Assembly: GCA_022843025.1 (NCBI GenBank)
Contig: JALHOL010000007.1
Location: forward strand, 124,001-188,000
Length of the DNA stretch: 64,000 nucleotides
Source: Paracoccaceae bacterium
Lineage (GTDB): Bacteria; Pseudomonadota; Alphaproteobacteria; Rhodobacterales; Rhodobacteraceae
Reading direction: 5' to 3'
In this document: positions 8,720 to 19,511 of the stretch, piece by piece
Position numbering within the stretch: position 1 is the stretch's first letter
Layout of the letters: every line of letters begins with the position of its first letter
Notes under the pieces: generated by a model
Database searches by the model: none
Told to the model about the DNA's origin: nothing
The model's input: the letters and a program-made list of their open reading frames with translations, nothing else
Program-made: the position numbers and the translations under genes

Positions 8720-9880
8720 TCAGACCGCAGGCGTGGCGGTAGTGTTCAGGGGCAGGTCCACCCAGAACCGGGTGGCGGCCTCGGTGCTGCTGAAATCGAT
8801 CACGCCACCAAGGGTTTCCACAAGATGTTTGGCGATGGACAGGCCAAGGCCGCTGCCTTGCTTGCGGCGGACATCGGTGGATTCCCCCTGCACAAAGGGT
8901 TCAAACAGAAAGGGGCGCATGGACTCGGGGATGGGGCGGCCCTGATTTGTGACCGTAATCCGCAGCTTGCCGTTCACGGGCCCCGCCTCGATCTGAACCA
9001 AACCTTCAGCGTCGGAATACTTGATCGCATTGGAAATCAGGATGCGCAGAACACGGCCCAGCTTTTCAGGGTCCGTCGCGATGGACAGCGCGCCGGTGCC
9101 AAGATCGGCCTGCAACCGGATGGAGGCCGCCGCCGCCTTGGCCTGAACCGCCGTCAGCACCGTATGCAGGATGTCCTTGGCGTCCACCTGTTGCACGGCG
9201 AGGGTATCCGTCCCGGCGCGCATGGAGTCCATTTCCAGAATGTCATCCAGCAGCGATTTCAGCCGCGCCGCGTTCTTTGACGCCACGGCGATCAGCTGCT
9301 GGTCCCGCTCGGCCATTCCGGCCCGCGAAAATTGCTCCAACAACGCCAAGGCACCCATGATCCCCGTCAGCGGCGTGCGCAATTCGTGGTTCACCGTGGT
9401 GATGAATTCGCTTTTCAGATGGTCGAGCCTGCGGGCCGCCGTCACATCCACGATCTGCGAGATATACATCATCGGCCGGTCATCCGGATCGCGCACCACA
9501 GTCAGGCTGAGCAGTCCGGTCAGAATGGACCCATCGGCGTGGATATACCGCTTTTCCAGCGTGACGCTTTTTTGATGTGTGGCGACCATGTTCCGCGCCA
9601 GCCGGATCGTGGCTTCGCGGTCATCCGCATGGGTCACCCGTTTGAAGCCCGCCTCCATCAGTTCCTGCTTGGAATAGCCCAGAAAGTTGCACAGCGCCGG
9701 GTTCACATCGATCCAGCTGCCATCGATCCGGGTCAGCGCCATCCCGATGGGCGAATGCTCCATCGAGGCACGGAATTGCCGCTCGCTGGTTTGCAGGGCG
9801 ACGAATGCATCTTCCGACGGGCTAAAGTTTTCCAGAAGACGGGGCATCGCTGCCGGGTCCATGCTCAAGTCGTCGGCCAT
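8720..9880 (-). CDS. PAS-domain sensor histidine kinase (soluble)
   Basis: The protein is 386 aa without transmembrane segments. Residues about 30-150 form a PAS domain with a PAC-like tail (MEHSPIGMALTRIDGSW, LEKRYIHADGS, ISQIVDVT). The HisKA phospho-acceptor helix is at NHELRTPLTGIM. The HATPase domain has the N box SNAIKYSD and the G box GSGLGLSIAKHLVE. It therefore autophosphorylates in response to a cytoplasmic or ligand/redox cue and passes the phosphate to a response regulator. No partner regulator is adjacent, so it is an orphan kinase here. The start is the ATG at 9878-9880 (MADDLSMDP). Confidence 0.88.
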   Translation of the reverse strand: MADDLSMDPAAMPRLLENFSPSEDAFVALQTSERQFRASMEHSPIGMALTRIDGSWIDVNPALCNFLGYSKQELMEAGFKRVTHADDREATIRLARNMVATHQKSVTLEKRYIHADGSILTGLLSLTVVRDPDDRPMMYISQIVDVTAARRLDHLKSEFITTVNHELRTPLTGIMGALALLEQFSRAGMAERDQQLIAVASKNAARLKSLLDDILEMDSMRAGTDTLAVQQVDAKDILHTVLTAVQAKAAAASIRLQADLGTGALSIATDPEKLGRVLRILISNAIKYSDAEGLVQIEAGPVNGKLRITVTNQGRPIPESMRPFLFEPFVQGESTDVRRKQGSGLGLSIAKHLVETLGGVIDFSSTEAATRFWVDLPLNTTATPAV

Positions 9881-10158
9881 TCGGGGGAGTGCCTTATGCG
9901 TCTTTTATCAATTGGTCAGATAGTTAGCGCAGCAAGGCGAAGTTAACAGGTCTGAACTCGCCTTTCGCGGGAACTGTCACATCAAAACCGCAGCGTCTGG
10001 ATTCGGCCCCTCGCCGGGATTTAGATTCGCGTCGATGGCCACAGCAAACACTGCCCAAGACGCGCACAGTTGCCCCCTCTGCCCTGCGTTGCCCCCGGGC
10101 GGTTGGCCTGATAGCTTTTTCCTACGGATATGTTTTCATTTTTGAAACGGGGACGGCG

Positions 10159-10413
10159 ATGGGTATCGAAAGCCTTTTGGTGATGTTGTTTGTAGGTGCT
10201 GTTGCGGGTTGGCTTGCGGGCAAGCTGGTCGCGGGCGGAGGTTACGGCCTGCTCGGCAATATCGTGATCGGCATTCTGGGTGCCGTGGTGGCCAGCTTCG
10301 TGCTGCCGCAGATCGGCTTTGGCCTTGGCGGCGGCGTGTTCCCCGCCATCATCCATTCCACCATCGGGGCGGTGATCCTGCTTTTCGTGATCCGGCTGAT
10401 CAAGCGGGCGTAA
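10159..10413 (+). CDS. GlsB/YeaQ/YmgE family stress-response membrane protein
   Basis: The product is 84 aa with three hydrophobic segments and the glycine-rich GWLAGKLVAGGGYGLLGNI block that defines the transglycosylase-associated (GlsB/YeaQ) family. These are small inner-membrane proteins linked to envelope and osmotic stress; the biochemical role is not established. A ribosome site (GGGGACGG) lies just upstream of the ATG. It is monocistronic: a strong terminator follows 29 bp after the stop, and nrdJ on the other strand ends just beyond. Confidence 0.85.
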   Translation: MGIESLLVMLFVGAVAGWLAGKLVAGGGYGLLGNIVIGILGAVVASFVLPQIGFGLGGGVFPAIIHSTIGAVILLFVIRLIKRA

Positions 10414-10442
10414 GCCGCGCCTGCCCAAAGCGCTGAATGGGA

Positions 10443-10480
10443 AACGGCCCCCGCCTCGCAGCGGGGGCCGTTTTCTTTTC
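10443..10480 (+). terminator. rho-independent terminator after the GlsB-like gene
   Basis: A perfect 12-bp stem (AACGGCCCCCGC pairing with 10461-10472) with a 6-nt loop is followed by a T-rich run at 10471-10480. It lies between convergent genes and may also serve nrdJ from the other strand. Confidence 0.85.
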
Positions 10481-10500
10481 CGGGTTGACGTTCGGTCAGA

Positions 10501-13500
10501 TCAGCTGCACCCGCTCGTGCCGCCGCAGGTGTTGCACTTCATGCAGGTGCCGTTGCGCACCAGCGTGTAGTTGCCGCACTCGCCGCAGGGATCGCCTTCA
10601 TAGCCCTGCATCTTGGCCTTGGTCCGGGCGTCCATGCTTACCGTGCCGGTGGAAATTGCCGTGGCAGACATGGTCAGCGTGGTTTCCGGCACCAGCGTGT
10701 TCAGCGCGGCGACCGGGTCGGTGCCGGTGGCGAAAGCAGTCGCCCCCATCCCGCCCTGGAACACCACAAGCTCTTGCGGCAGGCGCTTGCGCAGATAGCC
10801 GGTCGAAGAGATGGAGCGCAGCAGTTCTACTGATTTTGACGCGGCCGACTCGCTCACTTCGCCGAAGTTGCGCTTGCCCTCATCCTCGCCCCGGCCAAGG
10901 TCATCGAAGGCATGGCCTTGCGGTTTGACATGGGCCAGATCGGTGCGGTCCAGATAGCTCACCGCCAGCTCGCGGAAGATGTAGTCAAGGATCGACGTCG
11001 CGTTCTTGATCGAGTCGTTGCCCTGCACCATGCCCGCCGGTTCAAAGCGGGTGAAGGTGAAGGCCTCAACGAACTCTTCCAGCGGCACGCCGTACTGCAG
11101 ACCCACCGACACCGCGATGGCGAAGTTGTTCATCATCGCCCGGAAGCCAGCGCCTTCCTTGTGCATGTCGATGAAGATCTCGCCCAGCCGCCCGTCGCCG
11201 TATTCGCCAGTCCGCAGATAGACCTTGTGACCGCCGACGATGGCCTTCTGGGTGTATCCCTTACGACGTTCCGGCAGCTTTTCGCGGTTGGTGCGGATCA
11301 CTTCCTTGTAGATGATCCGCTCCACGATCTTTTCGGCCAGCACGGCGGCCTTTTCCTGCGCCGAGCCCGAAGCGAGGATTTCCTCGGCCTCTTCGTCATC
11401 CTCGACCAGCGCGGATGCCAGCGGCTGCGACAGCTTCGATCCATCGCGATAGAGCGCGTTGGCCTTGATCCCCAGCGACCAGGACAGTTCATAGGCCGCC
11501 AGCGTTTCTTCGATCGAAGCCGAGTTCGGCATGTTGATCGTCTTGGAGATCGCGCCCGAGATGAAGGACTGCGCCGCCGCCATCATGTGGATATGCGATT
11601 CCACCGACAGGTACCGCTTGCCCGTCTTGCCGCAGGGGTTGGCGCAATCGAAGACCGAATAGTGTTCGGGCTTCAGGAAAGGCGCGTTCTCCAGCGTCAT
11701 CGTTCCGCAGACATGATCATTCGCGGCGTCGATCTGGGCCTTGGTAAAGCCAAGGTGACGCAGCAGATCAAAGGTCGGATCGGCCAGCTTTTCTGCCGGG
11801 ATTCCCAGCGTGCCCTTGCAGAACTCTTCCCCCAGCGTCCACTGGTTGAACACGAAGCGGATGTCGAAAGCCGAAGGCAGCGCTGCGTCGATCTTTTCCA
11901 GCTCGCGCGGGCCGAACCCATGCCCGATCAGCGCGGTGTGGTTGATGCCGGGGCAGTTGCCAAGCGACCCGTGACCCACGGCATGGGCCACAATCTCGGC
12001 CACCTGCGACGACGGATAGCCCAGCATCTCCAGCGCGGCAGGAACCGACTGGTTGATGATCTTGAAATAGCCACCACCGGCCAGCTTCTTGAACTTCACC
12101 AGCGCGAAGTCCGGCTCGATCCCGGTCGTGTCGCAATCCATCACAAGGCCAATGGTGCCCGTGGGGGCGATAACCGTGGTCTGGGCGTTACGATAGCCAT
12201 GCGCCTCACCCAGCGCCAGCGCCTCGTCCCAAGCGGATTTCGCAAGGGCGACAAGGGTTTGGTCGGGGCAGTTCGCGCTGTCCAGCGCAACCGGATTGAC
12301 GTTCACCGCCTCATATCCCGTGGTCGCGCCATGGGCGGCGCGGCGGTGATTGCGGATCACGCGCAGCATGTGATCGGCGTTGCGCTTGTAGCCGGGGAAA
12401 GCACCCAGTTCAGCCGCCATCTCGGCGGAGGTGGCATAGGAAATCCCGGTCATCAGCGCGGTCAGCGCCCCGCACAGGGCGCGGCCTTTTACCGAGTCAT
12501 AGCCCAGACCCATGTTCATCAGCAGACCGCCGATATTGGCATAGCCAAGGCCCAGCGTGCGGAAGTCATAGGACCGCTGCGCAATCTCCTTTGACGGGAA
12601 TTGCGCCATCATCACCGACACTTCCAGCGTCACCGTCCACAGGCGGGTGGCGTGCATGTAGGCGGTGCTGTCGAACTGGCCGTCCTTGTAGAAGGTCAGC
12701 AGGTTCATCGAAGCCAGGTTGCAGGCCGTGTCATCCAGGAACATGTATTCCGAGCAGGGGTTGGAACCCCGGATCGGGCCATCTTCCGGGCAGGTGTGCC
12801 AGGCGTTGACGGTGTCATGGAACTGAATGCCGGGGTCGGCACAGGCCCAGGCGGCGTGGCCAACCTGATCCCACAGATCGCGCGCTTTGATCGTCTTGGC
12901 AGTCTTGCCATCGGTGCGGCGGATCAGCGCCCAATCGGCATCGTCCTTGACCGCTTTCAGGAAGGCATCCGTCACGCGGACCGAGTTGTTGGAATTCTGG
13001 CCCGACACGGTGATGTAGGCTTCCGAGTCCCAATCGGTGTCATAGGTCGGGAATTCGATCGAGGTGAAGCCCTGACGCGCATATTGCAGGATGCGGTTGG
13101 TATAGGTGTCGGGGATCATCGCCTTCTTGGCCGATTTGATCGCCGCCTTCAGCGCCGGGTTCTTGGCCGGATCCACCGAATCTTCCGCCGAGCCATCCCA
13201 CTGGCGGATCGCGGTGAAGATCTCGTTCAGTTTCACTTCATGCGCCTTGGAGCCTGCCACCAGCGAGGCGACCTTCTGCTCTTCGATCACTTTCCAGTTG
13301 ATGAACTGCTCGATATCGGGGTGATCCATGTCACAGATCACCATCTTGGCCGCGCGGCGCGTGGTGCCGCCCGATTTAATGGCGCCCGCCGCGCGGTCAC
13401 CGATCTTGAGGAACCCCATCAGGCCGCTGGACTTGCCGCCGCCCGACAGTTTTTCGCCTTCGCCGCGCAGGGACGAGAAGTTGGTGCCGGTGCCGGAGCC

Positions 13501-14181
13501 GTATTTGAACAGGCGCGCTTCCCGCACCCACAGGTCCATAATCCCGCCATCGTTCACCAGATCATCGGAAACCGACTGGATGAAGCAGGCATGGGGCTGG
13601 GGGTGTTCATAGGCGCTGTCGGATTTCGTCAGCTTGCCGGTCTGGTAGTCTACATAGAAATGCCCCTGCGCCGGACCATCGACGCCGTAGGCCCAATGCA
13701 GACCTGTGTTGAACCACTGCGGGCTGTTCGGCGCGGCCATCTGGCGGGCCAGCATAAAGCGCATCTCATCAAAATAGGCGCGGGCGTCGGATTCGGTGCT
13801 GAAATAGCCACCCTTCCAGCCCCAATAGGCCCAGGCGCCGGCAAGACGGTCAAACACCTGCTTGGCCGAGGTTTCACCCGTGAAACGCTCACCTTCCGGC
13901 AGTTCGGACAAAGCGGCCTCGTCGGGGACAGAGCGCCACAGGAATTCCGGAACGCCCTTTTCCTTCACGCGCTTCAGACGGGCCGGGATGCCTGCCTTGC
14001 GGAAATACTTCTGGGCCAGAACGTCGGATGCGACTTGGCTCCAGCCTTCGGGAACCTCGACGGCATCATTGCGAAATACGACCGTGCCATCCGGGTTGCG
14101 GATTTCCGACGTCGTCTTGGCAAAGGCCATGGCCCCATAAGCGCCGGTCACTTCGGTCGTAAATTTGCGTTCGATTTTCAT
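10501..14181 (-). CDS. nrdJ: vitamin B12-dependent (class II) ribonucleotide reductase NrdJ
   Basis: The protein is 1226 aa, the usual length of the large adenosylcobalamin-dependent reductases of alphaproteobacteria. It reduces ribonucleotides to deoxyribonucleotides for DNA synthesis with or without oxygen. Visible features are the active-site loop [19 protein letters not shown], the substrate-binding [20 protein letters not shown], the [19 protein letters not shown] block, and a C-terminal zinc-type cysteine cluster CGECGNYTL...[10 protein letters not shown] repeated acidic spacer separates the catalytic core from the TSCPD-like region ([22 protein letters not shown]). No B12 riboswitch was recognised upstream, but an NrdR-like site is present. 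Confidence 0.97.
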   Translation of the reverse strand: MKIERKFTTEVTGAYGAMAFAKTTSEIRNPDGTVVFRNDAVEVPEGWSQVASDVLAQKYFRKAGIPARLKRVKEKGVPEFLWRSVPDEAALSELPEGERFTGETSAKQVFDRLAGAWAYWGWKGGYFSTESDARAYFDEMRFMLARQMAAPNSPQWFNTGLHWAYGVDGPAQGHFYVDYQTGKLTKSDSAYEHPQPHACFIQSVSDDLVNDGGIMDLWVREARLFKYGSGTGTNFSSLRGEGEKLSGGGKSSGLMGFLKIGDRAAGAIKSGGTTRRAAKMVICDMDHPDIEQFINWKVIEEQKVASLVAGSKAHEVKLNEIFTAIRQWDGSAEDSVDPAKNPALKAAIKSAKKAMIPDTYTNRILQYARQGFTSIEFPTYDTDWDSEAYITVSGQNSNNSVRVTDAFLKAVKDDADWALIRRTDGKTAKTIKARDLWDQVGHAAWACADPGIQFHDTVNAWHTCPEDGPIRGSNPCSEYMFLDDTACNLASMNLLTFYKDGQFDSTAYMHATRLWTVTLEVSVMMAQFPSKEIAQRSYDFRTLGLGYANIGGLLMNMGLGYDSVKGRALCGALTALMTGISYATSAEMAAELGAFPGYKRNADHMLRVIRNHRRAAHGATTGYEAVNVNPVALDSANCPDQTLVALAKSAWDEALALGEAHGYRNAQTTVIAPTGTIGLVMDCDTTGIEPDFALVKFKKLAGGGYFKIINQSVPAALEMLGYPSSQVAEIVAHAVGHGSLGNCPGINHTALIGHGFGPRELEKIDAALPSAFDIRFVFNQWTLGEEFCKGTLGIPAEKLADPTFDLLRHLGFTKAQIDAANDHVCGTMTLENAPFLKPEHYSVFDCANPCGKTGKRYLSVESHIHMMAAAQSFISGAISKTINMPNSASIEETLAAYELSWSLGIKANALYRDGSKLSQPLASALVEDDEEAEEILASGSAQEKAAVLAEKIVERIIYKEVIRTNREKLPERRKGYTQKAIVGGHKVYLRTGEYGDGRLGEIFIDMHKEGAGFRAMMNNFAIAVSVGLQYGVPLEEFVEAFTFTRFEPAGMVQGNDSIKNATSILDYIFRELAVSYLDRTDLAHVKPQGHAFDDLGRGEDEGKRNFGEVSESAASKSVELLRSISSTGYLRKRLPQELVVFQGGMGATAFATGTDPVAALNTLVPETTLTMSATAISTGTVSMDARTKAKMQGYEGDPCGECGNYTLVRNGTCMKCNTCGGTSGCS

Positions 14182-14588
14182 CTCTGCCCCGTCTCCAAAT
14201 GCTGGCGGGGCCTGCGCCCCGTCCGATGTTGAACCTATGCGGTTGACAACGCTTCGCCTCCCCCTGCCCTATGGGCACAGGATCAGGGCAACACGGTGGT
14301 TGCCCGTTTCTGTGGGGTTGGAACCTAATTGTTGCTGACCACTAGATGTTGTGGCCTTCCCGCTCTCTTCGTCAAACTGTCGTAAAGTGATGGTGTGATC
14401 AACGGGAATTTTGGGGGGTCACTGGCGATTTTTCGCTTGACGATTTTCCTGCAACAGGGGCACCGCCAGCCCCCCGCCTGTGGGCAAAGCGGGGGAAAAG
14501 ACCGGGACAACACAACCTGCAGCCCAAGATTATCACGCTGTTGTGCAGGTTTGGCGTGGGCTGTTCAACGCGTCTGTGAATGGCGCAA
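14182..14588. other. intergenic region upstream of nrdJ
   Basis: About 400 bp holding the nrdJ promoter and leader. A small GC hairpin (CGGGGC/GCCCCG) at about 14205-14220 lies just upstream of the nrdJ start. The NrdR-like boxes are described separately. No gene and no clear cobalamin riboswitch core were seen. Confidence 0.4.
14339..14385 (-). promoter_or_regulatory. possible tandem NrdR boxes upstream of nrdJ
   Basis: A good match to the NrdR box lies at 14339-14354 (CCACTAGATGTTGTGG, which keeps the conserved C-W-A-x-A-T-x-T-W-G core). A weaker partner lies exactly 31 bp away at 14370-14385 (CAAACTGTCG core, two mismatches). NrdR, the ATP/dATP-sensing repressor of ribonucleotide reductase genes, is known to bind paired boxes about 31 bp apart. 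The pair is about 160-200 bp upstream of the nrdJ start. The assignment is by eye only. Confidence 0.4.
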
Positions 14589-15509
14589 TCACCCCTCGTG
14601 CGGCGGATGAGCCGATTCTGCGGGCTTTGGGGTGCGACGATTGATCAGCACAATCCCCACGCCCACCAACGCGGCTGCCCATAAAAGCGCCGGAGTCACC
14701 GACTCACCCAGGAACATCCAGCCCAAAAAAATGGCAAGGATCGGGGTCAGAAAGGAAAAGCTGGCCACCGTCGCCGCCGGATAGACCGACAACAGCCAGA
14801 GCCAGCCGATGAACCCCCCCGCCACAACGATAGACGACTGAAAGATCAGCCCCACTATATGTAGCGACGTGACATCGCGGATCAGCGGCCCGAAGAACGG
14901 GGACGCCAGAAGCAGGATTGGGGCAGAGACGAGCACCATCCAGAACAGTTGCATTTCGGGCCCGGCTGCACGCAGGCGCGAGGCACGGGCGACAATCGCG
15001 GTGCCTGCCCAACCCAACGCCCCACCCAGCGCCAGCAGATCGCCCGTAAGACTGCCCTCGGTATCCGCACTGCGCGACAGGATCGCCCAGGCCGTGCCCG
15101 CAAAGGCCAACGCCAGCCCCGCCAGCCGGGCCACAGTCAGCCTTTCCCCCGGCAGCAGGAAATGAGCCAGAAGCGCAAACCAGACTGGCATGGAGTAGAA
15201 GATGACCGAGGCCCGGCTGACCGCGGTCAGATCCAGCGCCAGAAACAGGCAGAGGAATTCGGCCGCAAAGACCGTGCCGATCAGCAGCCCCGGCCACAGA
15301 TCCGCCCGCGACAGCTGCGGCGGGCGCCCCCGCCAGATCAGCCACAGCGCCACAAATCCCACCGCCAGCGCCGACCGTAGCCCCGCAAAGAACACCGGCT
15401 GCAACCCCGTATTCACCCATTTCACAAGGATCTGGTTGAACGCCAGCAGCAGCGTCACAGCCAGCAGGGCCGTGCCACCAAAGGCATCCAGCCTGTCTTT
15501 CCGGTTCAT
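14589..15509 (-). CDS. DMT-superfamily (EamA) transporter
   Basis: The product is 306 aa from the ATG at 15509, which follows a GGCAGGG ribosome site; the longer upstream reading would start at a TTG and lacks membrane character. About ten transmembrane helices are arranged as two EamA repeats, with the family pattern LIWRGRPP after helix 2 and FLTPILAIFLGWMFLGE near helix 9. It is an inner-membrane metabolite or amino-acid exporter of unknown substrate. It is divergent from the fur-like gene, with about 140 bp between starts. Confidence 0.85.
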   Translation of the reverse strand: MNRKDRLDAFGGTALLAVTLLLAFNQILVKWVNTGLQPVFFAGLRSALAVGFVALWLIWRGRPPQLSRADLWPGLLIGTVFAAEFLCLFLALDLTAVSRASVIFYSMPVWFALLAHFLLPGERLTVARLAGLALAFAGTAWAILSRSADTEGSLTGDLLALGGALGWAGTAIVARASRLRAAGPEMQLFWMVLVSAPILLLASPFFGPLIRDVTSLHIVGLIFQSSIVVAGGFIGWLWLLSVYPAATVASFSFLTPILAIFLGWMFLGESVTPALLWAAALVGVGIVLINRRTPKPAESAHPPHEG

Positions 15510-15646
15510 CGCGCCCTGCCCTTTTCCTTGCCTGCCAGCAGCCTGTGGGCGAGCAACGGGCGGAGTCAACTTGCTAAACTTTAGCACTGGCCCCCTTTGG
15601 CCGGATCACGTAAATCCCGGTAAAGGGAACGGGAACGAGGCATGAG

Positions 15647-16057
15647 ATGGCGGATATCATCGCCCGTTGCGAGGCCAAGGGCCTGCGCATGACAGACCAG
15701 CGCCGGGTCGTGGCCCGTGTCATCGGCGAATCCGAAGATCACCCCGATGTCGAAGAGCTGTATGCCCGCGCCGCCAAGGTGGACCCCAAGATCTCTATCG
15801 CCACCGTGTATCGCACCGTGAAACTGTTCGAAGAGGCCGGCATCCTCGACAAGCTGGAATTCGGCGATGGCCGCGCCCGCTATGAAGATGCCGAACGTGA
15901 CCACCACGACCATCTGATCGACGTGAACTCGGGCGATGTGATCGAATTCGTCGACCCCGATATCGAAGAACTGCAAGAGCGTATTGCCGCCCGGCTAGGG
16001 TACAAGCTTGTCGGCCACCGGCTGGAACTGCTGGGTATTCCCATCAAGAAATCCTGA
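15647..16057 (+). CDS. Fur-family metalloregulator (Fur/Mur type)
   Basis: The protein is 136 aa. It has an N-terminal winged-helix domain (RMTDQRRVVARVI, ISIATVYRTVKLFEEAGI) and a C-terminal dimerisation domain with the metal ligands in the ERDHHDHLIDV segment. Apart from one cysteine near the N-terminus it lacks the CxxC zinc motifs of canonical Fur, which is typical of the alphaproteobacterial Fur/Mur group that responds to manganese or iron. It likely represses metal-uptake genes elsewhere. The downstream transporter gene begins 2 bp after its stop, so the two form an operon. Confidence 0.88.
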   Translation: MADIIARCEAKGLRMTDQRRVVARVIGESEDHPDVEELYARAAKVDPKISIATVYRTVKLFEEAGILDKLEFGDGRARYEDAERDHHDHLIDVNSGDVIEFVDPDIEELQERIAARLGYKLVGHRLELLGIPIKKS

Positions 16058-16059
16058 TC

Positions 16060-16968
16060 TTGGACCAGACCGCCGAACAGGCCCGGTCCAATCTGCGCGG
16101 CATTATCCTGATGCTTGCGTCCATGGCGCTGTTCGCGGTCGAGGACATGTTCCTGAAATGGGCGGCGGCAGACCTTCCCGTTGGAATGGTCATCTTTGTC
16201 GCCGGGGCCTTCGGCGCACCGGTCTTTGCCATTATGGCGCGGATGGGCGGGCAGCGGGTGCTGACGCGGGCCGCGCTGCACCCTTGGGTGATCCTGCGCA
16301 ATCTGGGCGAGATGGCTGGAACCTACGCCTATATTCACGCGCTGGCCCTTGTGCCGCTATCGACCGTATCCGCGGTGCTGCAGGCCATGCCGCTTGCTGT
16401 GACGCTGGGCGCGGCGCTGTTCATGGGCGAAACCGTGGGTTGGCGCCGCTGGGCTGCCATCGCGGTGGGATTCGCCGGGGTGCTGGTGGTGATCCGCCCG
16501 GGGCTGGACGGTTTCCGCCCCGAGGCCACATGGGTTCTGGTCACCGTGGCGGCACTTGCCTTGCGCGATCTGGCCACGCGGGCGGTGCCAAAGGACTGCA
16601 CCACCGCGCAAGTGTCCTGCTGGGGGCTGATGTCGGTGGCGCTGTTGGGTGCGGCGATGATGGTGCCGGGGGGCGCGGTAATCCCTGATTCCGGGCAAAT
16701 CGGCGTGCTGTTCGGCGCGTTGGTCTTTGGGACGGCGGGCTATTGGGCCGTGGTCGCCGCCAGCCGTACGGGCGAAGTATCGGTCGTGTCGCCCTTTCGT
16801 TACGCGCGGCTGCTATTCGCCATTCTGATCGGGGCATTTGTCTTTGACGAAATCCCCGATGCGCTGACGCTGATCGGGGCCGTGCTGATCATCGGGTCGG
16901 GGCTCTATGCGCTTGCCTGCGAACGGGCGCGCAAACGCGCCCTTTCCTTGCAAGGCAGCAGCGTTTAA
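16060..16968 (+). CDS. DMT-superfamily (EamA) transporter
   Basis: The product is 302 aa, read from a TTG at 16060 immediately after the fur-like stop; the next ATG (16111) would cut into the first membrane helix. Ten transmembrane helices form two EamA repeats (FMGETVGWRRWAAIAVGFAG after helix 4, and DEIPDALTLIGAVLIIGSG near the end). It is an inner-membrane exporter of unknown substrate. The tight linkage to the metalloregulator suggests shared transcription and perhaps metal-responsive expression. Confidence 0.83.
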   Translation: MDQTAEQARSNLRGIILMLASMALFAVEDMFLKWAAADLPVGMVIFVAGAFGAPVFAIMARMGGQRVLTRAALHPWVILRNLGEMAGTYAYIHALALVPLSTVSAVLQAMPLAVTLGAALFMGETVGWRRWAAIAVGFAGVLVVIRPGLDGFRPEATWVLVTVAALALRDLATRAVPKDCTTAQVSCWGLMSVALLGAAMMVPGGAVIPDSGQIGVLFGALVFGTAGYWAVVAASRTGEVSVVSPFRYARLLFAILIGAFVFDEIPDALTLIGAVLIIGSGLYALACERARKRALSLQGSSV

Positions 16969-18294
<1,326 letters not shown>

Positions 18295-18300
18295 TTTGGC

Positions 18301-18345
18301 CGTGCAGCAGGCGGTGCAGCCACCTGTGCAGCAGAACGTGCATAC
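18301..18345 (+). repeat. 45-nt element with four GTGCA boxes at 12-nt spacing (3' of eno)
   Basis: GTGCA occurs at 18302, 18314, 18326 and 18338, an exact 12-nt period, starting 7 nt after the eno stop and ending before its terminator. A second copy, about 36 of 45 positions identical and with the same spacing, lies at 51862-51906 on the minus strand just downstream of the ureohydrolase stop, in the same orientation relative to its gene. It is outside any credible reading frame. The function is unknown; a 3'-UTR RNA element or an iterated protein-binding site are both possible. Confidence 0.7.
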
Positions 18346-18361
18346 CAGAGCCAGACAAACC

Positions 18362-18390
18362 AAGGCGCGCGGATGACCGCGCGCCTTATT
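18362..18390 (+). terminator. rho-independent terminator after eno
   Basis: A perfect 11-bp stem (AAGGCGCGCGG with 18377-18387) has a 4-nt loop ATGA and is followed by TTATTGT. It separates eno from the convergent FAD oxidoreductase gene and could act in both directions. Confidence 0.8.
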
Positions 18391-18392
18391 GT

Positions 18393-19463
18393 CTAGGCAA
18401 AGAACCGCGCCGGGCGGAAGTCTTCCAGCGCGGCTTGCGGGCCATCCCCCATCACCTCGGCCGCCAGCAGGTTCGCCACTTGGGGCGCAAGCGTTGCACC
18501 GGAATGCATCACCGCCATCGACAGGCCTGGCAGGACCGGGCCGATGGCAGGCAGGCCATCCCCGGGCACCGGGCGGAGGGCAAAGGTGATCCGGTCGGGG
18601 CGGATATCAGCGCCGGGCAACAGCCCGCGCAAACGGGCCAGCGTTGCAGCCATGAGTGTGGCCGGGTCTGCGGTCGCCTCGGCACTGTCGGACTGATGCG
18701 CCGCGGCGGCGGGCGCGATCAGCCGCCCCGCCGCGTCTTGTCGGACCTCCTGCTCTGGCGTCGCAAGGATATGGCTCAAAAAACGCGGCAGCGGCTGGCT
18801 GCGAAAGATCGCGCCGGGGCGATGCAGCATCGGCAAGGTCAGGCCAAGCGTTTCCAACAGCGCAGGCGTGCCGGTGCCGGTGGCCAGAATCACATGATCG
18901 GCGAACAGCCTGTCTTGCCCAGAACGGATACCGATCACCCTGCCCTGCGCGGTGACCAACGCCTCGGCCCGCGTTCCGGTGATGACGGTGGCAGCACGGG
19001 CGGTGGCAGCAGCCAAAAGCGCCTCGGTCAGGGAGACAAGATCAACGGCATGTTCGGTCGGGAACAGCAGGGCGCGGTCGGGCGGTTCGGCCAAATGCGG
19101 TTCCAAAGCGGCGATCCCAGCCCGGTCAAGAAGGCGCAGCGGATAGCCCAACCGGGCAAGCGCGGCATGCTGACGGTCGAACCCTGCGCCGCTGTCTTCA
19201 TACCAGATGCAGGATTGCGGCGTCGGGTCCAGACCTAGATCCCGCGCCAGCGCCTGATGCGCCTGCATCGCAGCATAGCGCAGGTGGAAATGCGGCTCTG
19301 ACAGAAAGAAGCTGGCATTGACCCAGCCGAAACTGCGCCCTGAAGCACCACCCGCCGGAAGCCCCGCATCCAGGCAGGTGACGGCCGCACCAAGGCAGGC
19401 CAGCCGATGCGCCAGCGCAGCGCCCATGATGCCCGCGCCAAGGATCAGGATGTGGGGTTGCAT
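18393..19463 (-). CDS. FAD-dependent oxidoreductase (DAO/glycine-oxidase-like)
   Basis: The product is 356 aa from the ATG at 19463, preceded by AAGGAGA; the upstream 80 codons of open frame are not supported. The N-terminal Rossmann motif is HILILGAGIMGAALAHRL, then a DAO-fold core with GWVNASFFLSE and a C-terminal flavin-contact segment RPVPGDGLPAIGPVLPGLS plus HSGATLAPQVANLLAAEV. Such enzymes oxidise D-amino acids, sarcosine or related amines with FAD. The substrate is not predictable. It is divergent from the cupin gene, with only 48 bp between the two start codons, so their promoters overlap. Confidence 0.83.
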   Translation of the reverse strand: MQPHILILGAGIMGAALAHRLACLGAAVTCLDAGLPAGGASGRSFGWVNASFFLSEPHFHLRYAAMQAHQALARDLGLDPTPQSCIWYEDSGAGFDRQHAALARLGYPLRLLDRAGIAALEPHLAEPPDRALLFPTEHAVDLVSLTEALLAAATARAATVITGTRAEALVTAQGRVIGIRSGQDRLFADHVILATGTGTPALLETLGLTLPMLHRPGAIFRSQPLPRFLSHILATPEQEVRQDAAGRLIAPAAAAHQSDSAEATADPATLMAATLARLRGLLPGADIRPDRITFALRPVPGDGLPAIGPVLPGLSMAVMHSGATLAPQVANLLAAEVMGDGPQAALEDFRPARFFA

Positions 19464-19511
19464 GGCATCTCCTTTTGCCCATGGTGGCATTGACGCAAGC
19501 GCGAGGAAAGC

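Noticed and set aside
10912-14232. Plus-strand open frames of 560 and 543 codons opposite nrdJ
   Set aside because: Low-complexity antisense translations of a clear class II reductase gene.
14182-14588. A cobalamin riboswitch upstream of nrdJ
   Set aside because: No B12-box-like conserved core could be recognised by eye in the leader.
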